From Psychroserpens sp. (GTDB lineage Bacteria > Bacteroidota > Bacteroidia > Flavobacteriales > Flavobacteriaceae): DNA of 64,000 nucleotides. The position numbers and the translations under genes are program-made. The stretch lies in NCBI GenBank assembly GCA_017643165.1, contig JAEPNY010000003.1, forward strand, positions 230,007 to 294,006, read 5' to 3'. Positions 45,824 to 54,350 of the stretch are shown one piece after another (the stretch's first letter is position 1; each line of letters opens with the position of its first letter). The notes below the pieces were generated by a model that ran no database searches, was not told where the DNA came from, and saw only the letters and a list, made by a program, of their open reading frames with translations.

Positions 45824-47308
45824 ATGAGAGCTATCACTACGATATGTGCATTTTTATTTTCAATTTTAGTATCCTTTGCTCAAGAGGGATTACCAGATGA
45901 TTACTTAACTAAAGAATTCCACAAAGATAGACGTGATCTTTTACGTCAAAAAATGCCAGCAAATAGTGTAGCTGTGTTTTTTGCCAATCCAGTAAGAAAT
46001 AGAGCTAATGATGTAGAGTATGTGTACCATCAAGATCCTAATTTTTATTATCTAACGGGTTATAAAGAACCTCATGCCGTGTTGGTTATTTTTTCTGATG
46101 AACAAACCAATGCTGAAGGCAAAAGCTATAAGGAATTGTTATATGTTCAACAGCGTAATGCGCGAGCAGAACAATGGACTGGAAGACGCTTAGGAATTGA
46201 AGGCGCAAAGACGCAATTAGGATTTGATATGGTATTCAATGGCAGTTCGTTCTTAGATTCAGGAATTGATTTTACGACGTTCGATAAGGTGCTTTATTTC
46301 GATTTTTTCGATGATTACAGAAACACCAGAAGTAAAGCGGATTTATTTGATCTTATACAATCATTCAAAGTTCAGATAAAACTCATCAATAATTATACTA
46401 TTGAAAATCAAACCGATGATATTGAAACGGATGCGACAGCCAATGTAGAGGCCGAAACGGTGAAGCGAGATACAAGAACATTAAGAACTATAATGGCTCA
46501 AATGCGTGAAATTAAAACGGCAGATGAATTGATTCTATTAAAAAAGGCTGTTCGTATTTCGGCTATGGGACAACGTGAAATTATGAAGGCAATGCATCCA
46601 GGGATGTCTGAAACCGAAGTACAAGGGGTTCATGAATATATCTATAAAAAATACGGAAGTGAGTATGAAGGTTATCCTAGTATTGTTGGTGCAGGTCATA
46701 ATGGATGTGTTTTACATTATATCGAAAACAATAAAACAAAGCTTGAAGATGATCTTGTATTAATGGATCTCGGTGCAGAATATCATGGCTATACGGCTGA
46801 TGTTACACGCACAATTCCAGCCAGTGGTAAGTTTAGCAAAGAGCAAAAGGCTATCTATGATGTTGTGTATGAGGCACAGGAAGCAGGTATAAAAGCCACT
46901 GTTATTGGGAATACTTTACAATCGCCAGATACTGCAGCTAGAGCTGTAATCTACCAAGGTTTAATCGATCTAGGCATCGCTAAAAATAGAAGTGAGGCAA
47001 GACAATATTTCCCACATGGAACATCGCATCATATCGGTCTGGATGTTCACGATCCCGGAATGTATGAGAATCTAGAAGAAAATATGGTAATTACTGTTGA
47101 GCCTGGAATTTACATTCCTGAAGGAAGCGATTGTGATCCGAAATGGTATGGCATTGCCGTTAGAATCGAAGATGATATCTTAGTGACTAAAAACGGACCA
47201 GTAAACTTATCGGCTGAAGCGCCTCGTAAATCTGACGAGATAGAAAAGCTAATGAAAGAAACGAGTGTCTTAGGCGAATTTAAATTACCAAACCTCGATG
47301 AAGATTAG
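45824..47308 (+). CDS. Xaa-Pro aminopeptidase-like M24 peptidase, exported
   Basis: 494 residues with signal peptide ending in LVSFAQ. The aminopeptidase P N-terminal domain (about 25-190) includes YVYHQDPNFYYLTGYKEPHA. The metal-binding residues of the pita-bread fold are all present: D in LMDLGAEYHGYTADVTRTIP (two Asp), H in GTSHHIGLDVHDPG, and E in TVEPGIYIP and IRIED-like RIEDDILV. It removes N-terminal residues before proline, here outside the cytoplasm. It ends convergent with the small lipoprotein gene, stops being 7 nt apart. Confidence 0.93.
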   Translation: MRAITTICAFLFSILVSFAQEGLPDDYLTKEFHKDRRDLLRQKMPANSVAVFFANPVRNRANDVEYVYHQDPNFYYLTGYKEPHAVLVIFSDEQTNAEGKSYKELLYVQQRNARAEQWTGRRLGIEGAKTQLGFDMVFNGSSFLDSGIDFTTFDKVLYFDFFDDYRNTRSKADLFDLIQSFKVQIKLINNYTIENQTDDIETDATANVEAETVKRDTRTLRTIMAQMREIKTADELILLKKAVRISAMGQREIMKAMHPGMSETEVQGVHEYIYKKYGSEYEGYPSIVGAGHNGCVLHYIENNKTKLEDDLVLMDLGAEYHGYTADVTRTIPASGKFSKEQKAIYDVVYEAQEAGIKATVIGNTLQSPDTAARAVIYQGLIDLGIAKNRSEARQYFPHGTSHHIGLDVHDPGMYENLEENMVITVEPGIYIPEGSDCDPKWYGIAVRIEDDILVTKNGPVNLSAEAPRKSDEIEKLMKETSVLGEFKLPNLDED

Positions 47309-47314
47309 GCAATT

Positions 47315-47743
47315 CTAATCGATAATAGTAGCATAGGAACGCCATTCGAGGGTTTGATTACCGTTCGGATGGTTTTTTATTTCCAGATTCACCTCACTAA
47401 ACTCAGCATTAAAACGGCCACGACCTTCAATTTCCAATAGTTTATTCAGTTTTGGATTTTCAGTATTTACCGCTACTACAGCTTGGGCACATAGGTCATC
47501 ATTTTGCACATATAAGATGAAGTAAGGCTGATCATCTTGCACGAGATAATTAGCCAGCCAGAAGCGTAGATTTTCGGTGCCTATGCTTTCGATTTGACGA
47601 GCGACTTCATTCTGATACGCTACTGAGCTTACCTCATTTTCAACAAATATGGGATTATCAGTGCTACATTCGCGTCGGTCGCAAGAATACAGTTGAACAA
47701 TTACTACAAAGGAGGTGATTAAACGAAGAATGGTTGGTTTCAT
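47315..47743 (-). CDS. Hypothetical small lipoprotein downstream of thrC
   Basis: 142 residues from the ATG at 47743 (MKPTILRLITSFVVIVQLYS); the leader ends in LYSC, a lipobox-like site (C21). The mature part is beta-rich, with NLRFWLANYLVQDDQPYFIL and LEIEGRGRFNAEFSEVNLEI. No family recognised. It lies 40 nt downstream of thrC on the same strand with no terminator between, so it may be co-transcribed with the threonine operon although nothing suggests a metabolic role. Confidence 0.6.
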   Translation of the reverse strand: MKPTILRLITSFVVIVQLYSCDRRECSTDNPIFVENEVSSVAYQNEVARQIESIGTENLRFWLANYLVQDDQPYFILYVQNDDLCAQAVVAVNTENPKLNKLLEIEGRGRFNAEFSEVNLEIKNHPNGNQTLEWRSYATIID

Positions 47744-47782
47744 AAAGATTGACAATTTTTATATAAAACGTCAATCCAATTA

Positions 47783-49081
47783 CTAAATTGTACTTAATAA
47801 AAAGGATTTTAATTCCTGATATGATTTGATTTTAGTAGCCACCTTTTCCTTATCGATTACCGTTTTGATTTGCTCAGGAATAGGCACGCGTTGTCCGATA
47901 GTATTTTCTACCACATCCAGGAATTTAACCGGATGCGCCGTTTCTAAGAAGACGCAATGCGCATTTGGATTTGCCTCCAAATAATCTTTACATCCTAAAT
48001 ACCCAACAGCACCATGAGGATCAGCCACATAGTCATACTTTTGATAAAGTTCTAGCATCGCTGAACGCGTTTCATCGTCGGTATAATGGTATGAGGATAA
48101 GTTGTTTTTTAATCGCTCAAAATCATGACCGTAGATCTCCTGAATACGTACAAAATTGCTTGGATTGCCAACGTCCATTGCATTACTTATGGTAGCTGTT
48201 GTTGGTTGAGGTTCATAGGCTTCATTTTCCAAATACGTTGTGACTACATGATTTGCATTATTTGCTGCAACGAAATGCTTAACTGGAAGACCTAATTGTT
48301 GCGCAACCATGCCTGCACATATATTTCCGAAGTTACCACTAGGCACTACAAATACAATATCGTCATGTTGTTTGTGTAACTGCTTATAGGCAAACATGAA
48401 ATAAAAGAGCTGCGGTAACCATCGCGCTACATTTATTGAATTTGCTGAGGTCAACTGCATTTTTGAGGTAATCGAATCATCTAAAAATGCTTTTTTGACC
48501 ATATCTTGGCAGTCGTCAAACACCCCATCTACTTCTAAGGCTCTGATATTTTGACCTAATGTGGTTAATTGTTTTTCCTGAATATCACTCACCTTTCCAG
48601 AAGGGTAGAGGATCACAACATTTACACCCTTAACGCCAAGAAATCCGTTAGCAACAGCTCCACCTGTATCACCAGAAGTTGCAACCAATACGGTAACTTC
48701 TTCATTATTGTCTTTGTTGAAATGACCCAAGCATCTCGCCATAAAACGCGCACCAACATCTTTAAATGCCATCGTTGGTCCGTGAAATAATTCTAAAGTT
48801 GAAATTGAATCATTGATTTGTACGACCGGAAAATCAAAGGATAACGTCTCCTTTACGATCTGTTTTAAAATGTCTTGAGGGATTTCAGGATCTACAAACT
48901 GTTGAATCGCCTCATAAGCAATCGTTTCATAACTCTTATTATCTATGGTATCAAAAAATGATTTTGGAAGCGGCTTTATATCTTCTGGAAAATATAAACC
49001 GCGATCTGGTGCTAAGCCCTTAATGACTGCATTAGCAAAAGAACTTATTGGCGCTCGTTTATTTAAACTGTAGTAGTTCAT
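47783..49081 (-). CDS. thrC: Threonine synthase
   Basis: 432 residues, PLP-dependent, converts O-phosphohomoserine to threonine. LYFPEDIKPLPKSF lies in the N-terminal domain. The PLP-lysine lies in ELFHGPTMAFKDVGARFM, and TVLVATSGDTGGAVANGFLG and VPSGNFGNICAGMVAQQLG bind the cofactor phosphate. Its start codon follows the thrB stop directly (0 nt gap), so translation is coupled. Last core gene of the thrABC operon. Confidence 0.96.
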   Translation of the reverse strand: MNYYSLNKRAPISSFANAVIKGLAPDRGLYFPEDIKPLPKSFFDTIDNKSYETIAYEAIQQFVDPEIPQDILKQIVKETLSFDFPVVQINDSISTLELFHGPTMAFKDVGARFMARCLGHFNKDNNEEVTVLVATSGDTGGAVANGFLGVKGVNVVILYPSGKVSDIQEKQLTTLGQNIRALEVDGVFDDCQDMVKKAFLDDSITSKMQLTSANSINVARWLPQLFYFMFAYKQLHKQHDDIVFVVPSGNFGNICAGMVAQQLGLPVKHFVAANNANHVVTTYLENEAYEPQPTTATISNAMDVGNPSNFVRIQEIYGHDFERLKNNLSSYHYTDDETRSAMLELYQKYDYVADPHGAVGYLGCKDYLEANPNAHCVFLETAHPVKFLDVVENTIGQRVPIPEQIKTVIDKEKVATKIKSYQELKSFLLSTI

Positions 49082-50002
49082 TTATAAGATTTTAATGCCT
49101 TGTGTATTGATTTTTGATATGTAGATCTCAAACGGTATTTCTGTTTTTGAATACAGTATTTCAATTGTAGCTGCAACAGATTTCGCTGTGGATTCGCCTT
49201 TGCAAATACTGAAAATTGATGGGCCTGATCCCGATATACCACATCCCAGTGCACCATTTCCAATTGCCGTGTTTTTAACGTCATTAAAACCTGGGATTAG
49301 AGCACAGCGATGCGGTTCTATCACAACATCGTTTAGAGACCGACTTAAGAGTTGATAATCATTTGTGTGAAGTGCATGCACTAAACTTCCAACATTCGAC
49401 CATTGTGTAATCGCATCTTGAAGTGGGATTTCTTTCGGTAACAGTGCACGCGCATCTGCAGTCTTAATTTCAATTTGCGGATGAAGGATTACGGCATAAA
49501 GATCATCAGGACAGGGTAACTCTAAAATCTCTAATGGTGATATGCTCTTAACTAATGTAAAACCACCGTAAATCCCAGGTGCAATGTTATCAGCATGTTC
49601 ACTTTGACTTGCTAAAGCTTCACCCTTCATGGCAAATTTTACGAGTTCTAGATTAGAATAGGGTCTACCCAGTAATTCATTTATTCCAAAAACACTTCCA
49701 GATGCACTAGCCGAACTGCTTCCTACACCACTTCCAGGTTTAATGTTTTTGTAGATCTCTATTTCAAAACCGAAATCTGGTTGAGCCGCATCGTAGATAG
49801 CTATAGCCGAAACACCTGCTACATTTAACTCCGTTTGAAGCGGTAGATCAAAACCAGCAACTTTGGTAATATGAATGCCTTTTTTATCCGTCTTACGGAT
49901 AATCATCTCATCACCAATGGTGTCAAGACAGAAGCCGAGTACATCAAATCCGCACGAGACATTCGCGACAGTTGCAGGACTAAAAAGTTTGATCTCGTTC
50001 AT
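49082..50002 (-). CDS. thrB: Homoserine kinase
   Basis: 306 residues, GHMP kinase family, phosphorylates homoserine for threonine synthase. The ATP loop is IKPGSGVGSSSASASGSVFG, near residue 90. N-terminal ATVANVSCGFDVLGF and C-terminal GNGALGCGISGSGPSIFSI complete the three GHMP motifs. The first base of the start codon is shared with the thrA stop (TAATG), giving tight translational coupling between these genes. Confidence 0.96.
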   Translation of the reverse strand: MNEIKLFSPATVANVSCGFDVLGFCLDTIGDEMIIRKTDKKGIHITKVAGFDLPLQTELNVAGVSAIAIYDAAQPDFGFEIEIYKNIKPGSGVGSSSASASGSVFGINELLGRPYSNLELVKFAMKGEALASQSEHADNIAPGIYGGFTLVKSISPLEILELPCPDDLYAVILHPQIEIKTADARALLPKEIPLQDAITQWSNVGSLVHALHTNDYQLLSRSLNDVVIEPHRCALIPGFNDVKNTAIGNGALGCGISGSGPSIFSICKGESTAKSVAATIEILYSKTEIPFEIYISKINTQGIKIL

Positions 50003-52446
50003 TACTTATTTCTGATTCTTATTATATCTGCAAAAAGCCCTGAAGCAGTGACATCTGCTCCAGCACCAGCGCCTTTAATGATCATAGGTTGTTCGGGATA
50101 GCGTTCGGTGTAAAACATCACTATATTGTCCTTTCCTTCAAGGTTATAAAAAGGGTGTCCTTCAGGTATTTCTTTTAATCCAACCTTTGCTTTTCCATCG
50201 TGTAATTCGGCAACATATTTCAGCTGACTACCATTTTGTTTTGCCGAAGCATAAAGTTGTTTAAAATGAGCTTCGTCATCAATTAAAGTCGCGTAAAAAT
50301 CATCAACTGAATTACTTTCCAAATTTGCTTTGGTAAGGAAGGACGCATTTTCTATATCTTCAAGATTCATTTCGATGCCACTTTCTCTTGCAAGAATAAG
50401 AATTTTTCTCGCCACATCTACACCGCTGAGATCAATTCTCGGATCTGGTTCAGTATAGCCTTCGGCTTGCGCCTGTTTCACAACGTCATGAAACTTTTTG
50501 GTATCATCGAAGTTATTGAACACAAAATTCAAACTGCCTGATAAAACTGCTTGAATAGAGGTCACTTTATCACCTGAGGTTATTAAATGATTTAGCGTAT
50601 CAATAATCGGTAAGCCCGCACCAACATTGGTTTCAAAAAGAAAAGGTGCATTATAACGACGGGATAAAGCCTTCAGCGCTTTATAATTATCGAAATCACT
50701 CGAGCAGGCTATTTTGTTGCAAGCCACTACAGCAATGCTTTCTTTTAAATAGGAGGCATAAAGATTAGAAACGTCTTCGCTGGCAGTAACATCAACGAAA
50801 ATACTGTTTCGCAAATTCAGAGTTTTAATGCGATCTAGAAACCCTTGCAATGAAGCCTTTTCTCCATTGCTTAACTGCGTTTTCCAATCTTTCAGATCTA
50901 AACCATCATCATCAAATACCATCGTTCTAGAATTTGACAGTCCTACGACCTTCAAGCTAATCTTCAATTGATCTTTTAAGTATTTCTTTTGTTGTTTTAT
51001 TTGTTCTACAAGTCGCTCTCCAACATTTCCAACGCCAGTTATATAAACATTCAACTGCTTTGTTTTTACTTCGAAGAAGCGCTCATGTAATGCATTAAGT
51101 GCTTTCTTAACATCATTTTCAGAAATAACTGCTGAAATATTGCGCTCTGAAGCTCCTTGTGCTATAGCACGAATATTTATATTGTTTTTTCCTAAGGTTC
51201 TAAACATTCGTCCGCTAATACCTTGATGATTTTTCATATTATCACCTACGATTGCAATAATAGAAAGTTCATTCTCTACTAAAATTGGATCGATCTTATG
51301 CAATGAAATTTCATTTTCAAATGTTGCGTCTATTGCAGTTTTAGCTTGATCAGCGTCTTTAGCATCAACACCGAAACAAATGGAATGTTCAGATGATGCT
51401 TGTGTAATTAGAATGACATTGATTTTCTCTTGTGCAAGCGTTTCAAATAGACGTTTGGAAAAACCAGGAATTCCTACCATACCATTACCTTGTAATGTGA
51501 GTAGTGCAACCGAATTAATATGACTTATTCCTTTTACCGGATTGCCATTTCCGTTCGAATCTAAGCTGATTTTCGTTCCGACAGCAGAAGGTTCTAGTGT
51601 GTTTTTTATGTAGATCGGTATATTTAGATCTAAGACGGGTTGAACTGTAGGAGGGTATAATACTTTTGCGCCAAAATGCGACAGTTCCATAGCCTCCTGA
51701 TATGATAAATTTTTAATCGGGTAGGCATGCTTTACAAGCTTTGGATTACTTGTATACATCCCACTTACATCGGTCCATATTTCGAGTTGGTCAACCTTTA
51801 GAGCAGCCGCTATAATGGCAGCGGTAAAATCTGAACCTCCACGACCTAAGGTAGTAAGCTCACCTGTATGTGATTTCGAAATAAAACCAGGAAGAATCGT
51901 GATGCTGTGATTCGATGATGAAAAATAGTCTTGTATACGACTATTTGTAAGGTTGTAATCGACTTCGGCTTTAGTGAAATTGGAATTTGTTACAATTAGT
52001 TCTTGACTGTTTTTTCTGACGCAGTCTAAGCCTCTAGCTTGCATGGCTTCGGCAATAATATAAGAAGAAAGTAACTCACCAAAACTCACGAGCTTATCTG
52101 AGGTTTTAGGTGAAATTTCATTGATTAAAAATATACCATCAAGCAAACTGATTAATTCGTCGAGCTTCGTATTTAAGGCCGATTGTTGCTGGTCGTGGTT
52201 AGATGGAATTAAATCCTTTAAAATGGTATTATGAATTTGTTTTATAGTTTCAAATTCAGACTTGTAATTTAAATCTTTGTGCTGCGCCAAACTACCTGCA
52301 TGGAGCAGTCTATCTGTAATCCCACCCACGGCTGATACGATACAAACGATTTGATCGTGTTTCGAATAATTTTCCAATATGGAAATGACGCTATTTATGT
52401 TGTTTGATGAACCTACTGAAGTTCCTCCAAATTTTAAAACTTTCAT
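50002..52446 (-). CDS. thrA: Bifunctional aspartate kinase / homoserine dehydrogenase
   Basis: 814 residues, the length of E. coli ThrA. The aspartokinase part starts MKVLKFGGTSVGSSNNINSV and contains LTTLGRGGSDFTAAIIAAAL; two ACT domains (about 310-460) would bind threonine for feedback control. Homoserine dehydrogenase begins at VYITGVGNVGERLVEQI (about 467) and has AVVACNKIACSSDF and EAQGYTEPDPRIDLSGVDVA-type catalytic region. It catalyses the first and third steps from aspartate. The gene is preceded by a 27-codon leader peptide on the same strand, 80 nt upstream. Confidence 0.96.
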   Translation of the reverse strand: MKVLKFGGTSVGSSNNINSVISILENYSKHDQIVCIVSAVGGITDRLLHAGSLAQHKDLNYKSEFETIKQIHNTILKDLIPSNHDQQQSALNTKLDELISLLDGIFLINEISPKTSDKLVSFGELLSSYIIAEAMQARGLDCVRKNSQELIVTNSNFTKAEVDYNLTNSRIQDYFSSSNHSITILPGFISKSHTGELTTLGRGGSDFTAAIIAAALKVDQLEIWTDVSGMYTSNPKLVKHAYPIKNLSYQEAMELSHFGAKVLYPPTVQPVLDLNIPIYIKNTLEPSAVGTKISLDSNGNGNPVKGISHINSVALLTLQGNGMVGIPGFSKRLFETLAQEKINVILITQASSEHSICFGVDAKDADQAKTAIDATFENEISLHKIDPILVENELSIIAIVGDNMKNHQGISGRMFRTLGKNNINIRAIAQGASERNISAVISENDVKKALNALHERFFEVKTKQLNVYITGVGNVGERLVEQIKQQKKYLKDQLKISLKVVGLSNSRTMVFDDDGLDLKDWKTQLSNGEKASLQGFLDRIKTLNLRNSIFVDVTASEDVSNLYASYLKESIAVVACNKIACSSDFDNYKALKALSRRYNAPFLFETNVGAGLPIIDTLNHLITSGDKVTSIQAVLSGSLNFVFNNFDDTKKFHDVVKQAQAEGYTEPDPRIDLSGVDVARKILILARESGIEMNLEDIENASFLTKANLESNSVDDFYATLIDDEAHFKQLYASAKQNGSQLKYVAELHDGKAKVGLKEIPEGHPFYNLEGKDNIVMFYTERYPEQPMIIKGAGAGADVTASGLFADIIRIRNK

Positions 52447-52479
52447 TGTTTTTCGCTATGATTTAATTGGGTGAATTTT

Positions 52480-52499
52480 TTGTCCTTTAGACAGGACAA
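52480..52499 (-). promoter_or_regulatory. Hairpin between the thr leader peptide and thrA
   Basis: 7-bp perfect stem TTGTCCT / AGGACAA (52480-52486 / 52493-52499) with a 6-nt loop. In the transcript it is followed by A-rich, not U-rich, sequence, so it is not a normal intrinsic terminator. It ends about 30 nt before the thrA start and could act on ribosome access. Confidence 0.4.
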
Positions 52500-52526
52500 G
52501 GGTCGATGGATTAGAGAAATAGATAA

Positions 52527-52610
52527 TTAACCCCTAAGGGTAGTGCATCCAGTAGTAGTCCCAAATGTGATTGAGATTGAAAGAAAAATATTTTGCTGTA
52601 GGTTTTGCAT
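52527..52610 (-). CDS. thr operon leader peptide (27 residues)
   Basis: The ORF reads MQNLQQNIFLSISITFGTTT then GCTTLRG. Six of the ten residues 15-24 are Thr, and three Ile precede or join them (8, 12, 14). This is the composition of the enterobacterial thrL peptide, whose Thr and Ile codons sense both charged tRNAs. It lies on the thrA strand, starts about 14 nt after a predicted transcription start (-7 box at 52631-52638) and stops 80 nt before thrA. A chance ORF of this bias just here is very unlikely. How stalling affects thrA is unclear, because no U-tract terminator is seen downstream. Confidence 0.75.
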   Translation of the reverse strand: MQNLQQNIFLSISITFGTTTGCTTLRG

Positions 52611-52630
52611 AACTGTTCGTCTATACCTGT

Positions 52631-52638
52631 CAAATGTA
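52631..52638 (-). promoter_or_regulatory. -7 promoter element (TACATTTG) of the thr operon
   Basis: Exact TAnnTTTG match on the minus strand. The -33 position (about 20 nt upstream) is only T-rich. It predicts a start near 52624, just before the leader peptide. Confidence 0.55.
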
Positions 52639-52770
52639 TTATTTTTACCCAAATAAAAAAACTTAACTTGTTATTTTACAGTTTTTTCAGTTTAAATTGA
52701 CTTTAGTATCGATTATTGGAAAATTATATCGAATATCAGTTAATTCACTAAAAATTATTCAAAACATTCA

Positions 52771-54321
52771 ATGAAGATTTTCTCTAAAGAACAGATCTAT
52801 GAAGGCGATCAACTAACTGCCCAGAAGCAAAATATATCATCTACAGAGTTGATGGAGCGAGCTGGAATACAAATATTTAATTGGTTGCACGTTAGAATGC
52901 AAGGCGCTCAAGTTCCAATCCATATTTTTTGCGGCATAGGAAACAATGGAGGTGACGGCTTGGTAATTGCACGTCATTTGTTTACACATGGCTATAATGT
53001 GCATACCTATATTGTCAACTACAGTGATAAGCGCTCAGATGATTTTTTAGCCAATTATGATCGCATTAAGCAAACCACTAAGTCATGGCCAAAAATGATG
53101 AATGGTGAAGCAGATTTTCCTGAGATTCATAAGGATGATATCATCGTTGATGCCATATTTGGAATTGGATTAAATCGGCCTGCAAGTCCGTGGGTCCAAG
53201 CCTTATTTAGGCATTTTAGAAATAGTGGTGCATTTACACTTTCTGTAGATATTCCATCTGGTGTGTATACTGACAAAGCAACAGAAGATGAAAATGGTGT
53301 TGTTTGGGCGAATTACACATTGAGTTTTCAGTCTCCAAAACTTATATTTTTCCTACCCGAAACTTCGAAGTTTTCAATACAATGGGAGGTTCTTGATATT
53401 GGTATTGATAGAGAATTTTTATTCCGTACAGAAACTGAAGCACAATTAATTGGAAAGCATGAAGTTCTGCCAATTTATCAACCGAGACAAAAGTTTGCAC
53501 ACAAAGGCGATTATGGTCATAGTTTGATTATTGGTGGATCCTACGGAAAGATAGGTGCTGTCTTACTTGCGAGTCGTGCGGCCTTATCAATTGGTGCTGG
53601 CTTGGTAACTGCTTATGTTCCAAAATGTGGCTATCAAATTATACAATCCGCATTTCCAGAAGCAATGGTAATTACTGATACTAATGAGACACATATCACG
53701 AGTATTCAATATGAAATAGAACCAAAAGTTATTGGCTTAGGTACTGGAATGGGTACTGATCCAACTACAATTGATGCCTTAACTTCCTTTTTAAAAACCA
53801 ATAAAACACCGCTTGTTGTTGACGCTGATGGCATAAATATACTGGCAAAGAAAAAGAGCCTATTGAAACAGCTTCCTAAGCATTCGATCTTAACGCCGCA
53901 TCCAAAGGAGTTAGAACGCTTAATAGGTAAATGGACCGATGACTTTGACAAGTTAGAAAAAACTAAAGCTCTTGCTAAAGCCCACGATCTCATAATTATT
54001 ATTAAAGGCGCCAATACGATTACAGTTTATGATGATAAGCTCTATGTTAATACAACGGGTAATCCTGGAATGGCGACCGCAGGAACAGGTGACGTACTCA
54101 CAGGTGTACTCACAGGATTGATCTCCCAAGGATATGCACCTTTACATGCTGCATTATTTGGAGTGTATTTACACGGGAAAGCTGCTGATATTGCTATCGA
54201 AGATGTAGGATATCAGAGTTTAATAGCCTCTTATATTATCGAGGCACTGGGTGAAGCGTACATTGATTTGTTCAAACAACCAGAACAGCCAGAGGTCGAA
54301 TCAGAAGACACACAAGAATAA
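52771..54321 (+). CDS. nnr: Bifunctional NAD(P)H-hydrate epimerase / dehydratase
   Basis: 516 residues in two domains. The N-terminal epimerase (YjeF_N, about 1-215) includes IFCGIGNNGGDGLVIARHLF and IVDAIFGIGLNRPASPW. The C-terminal ADP/ATP-dependent dehydratase (about 230-500) has GHSLIIGGSYGKIGAVLLAS, SILTPHPKELERLIG and NPGMATAGTGDVLTGVLTG. Together they repair hydrated NADH and NADPH. The start ATG at 52771 lies 324 nt from thrA; no clear -7 box is seen in front of it. Convergent with the TlpA-like gene. Confidence 0.95.
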   Translation: MKIFSKEQIYEGDQLTAQKQNISSTELMERAGIQIFNWLHVRMQGAQVPIHIFCGIGNNGGDGLVIARHLFTHGYNVHTYIVNYSDKRSDDFLANYDRIKQTTKSWPKMMNGEADFPEIHKDDIIVDAIFGIGLNRPASPWVQALFRHFRNSGAFTLSVDIPSGVYTDKATEDENGVVWANYTLSFQSPKLIFFLPETSKFSIQWEVLDIGIDREFLFRTETEAQLIGKHEVLPIYQPRQKFAHKGDYGHSLIIGGSYGKIGAVLLASRAALSIGAGLVTAYVPKCGYQIIQSAFPEAMVITDTNETHITSIQYEIEPKVIGLGTGMGTDPTTIDALTSFLKTNKTPLVVDADGINILAKKKSLLKQLPKHSILTPHPKELERLIGKWTDDFDKLEKTKALAKAHDLIIIIKGANTITVYDDKLYVNTTGNPGMATAGTGDVLTGVLTGLISQGYAPLHAALFGVYLHGKAADIAIEDVGYQSLIASYIIEALGEAYIDLFKQPEQPEVESEDTQE

Positions 54322-54347
54322 AAAAAAGCCACTTTAAAGTGGCTTTT
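54321..54347. terminator. Bidirectional hairpin terminator
   Basis: AAAAAGCCACTTT / AAAGTGGCTTTTT palindrome between convergent nnr and the TlpA-like gene; the stem core equals that at 30541-30560. Confidence 0.85.
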
Positions 54348-54350
54348 TAA

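Noticed and set aside
52480-52499. Hairpin upstream of thrA as a classical intrinsic attenuator
   Set aside because: The stem is good but in the thr transcript it is followed by A-rich, not U-rich, sequence, so it does not qualify as a Rho-independent terminator. I list it only as a possible regulatory hairpin.
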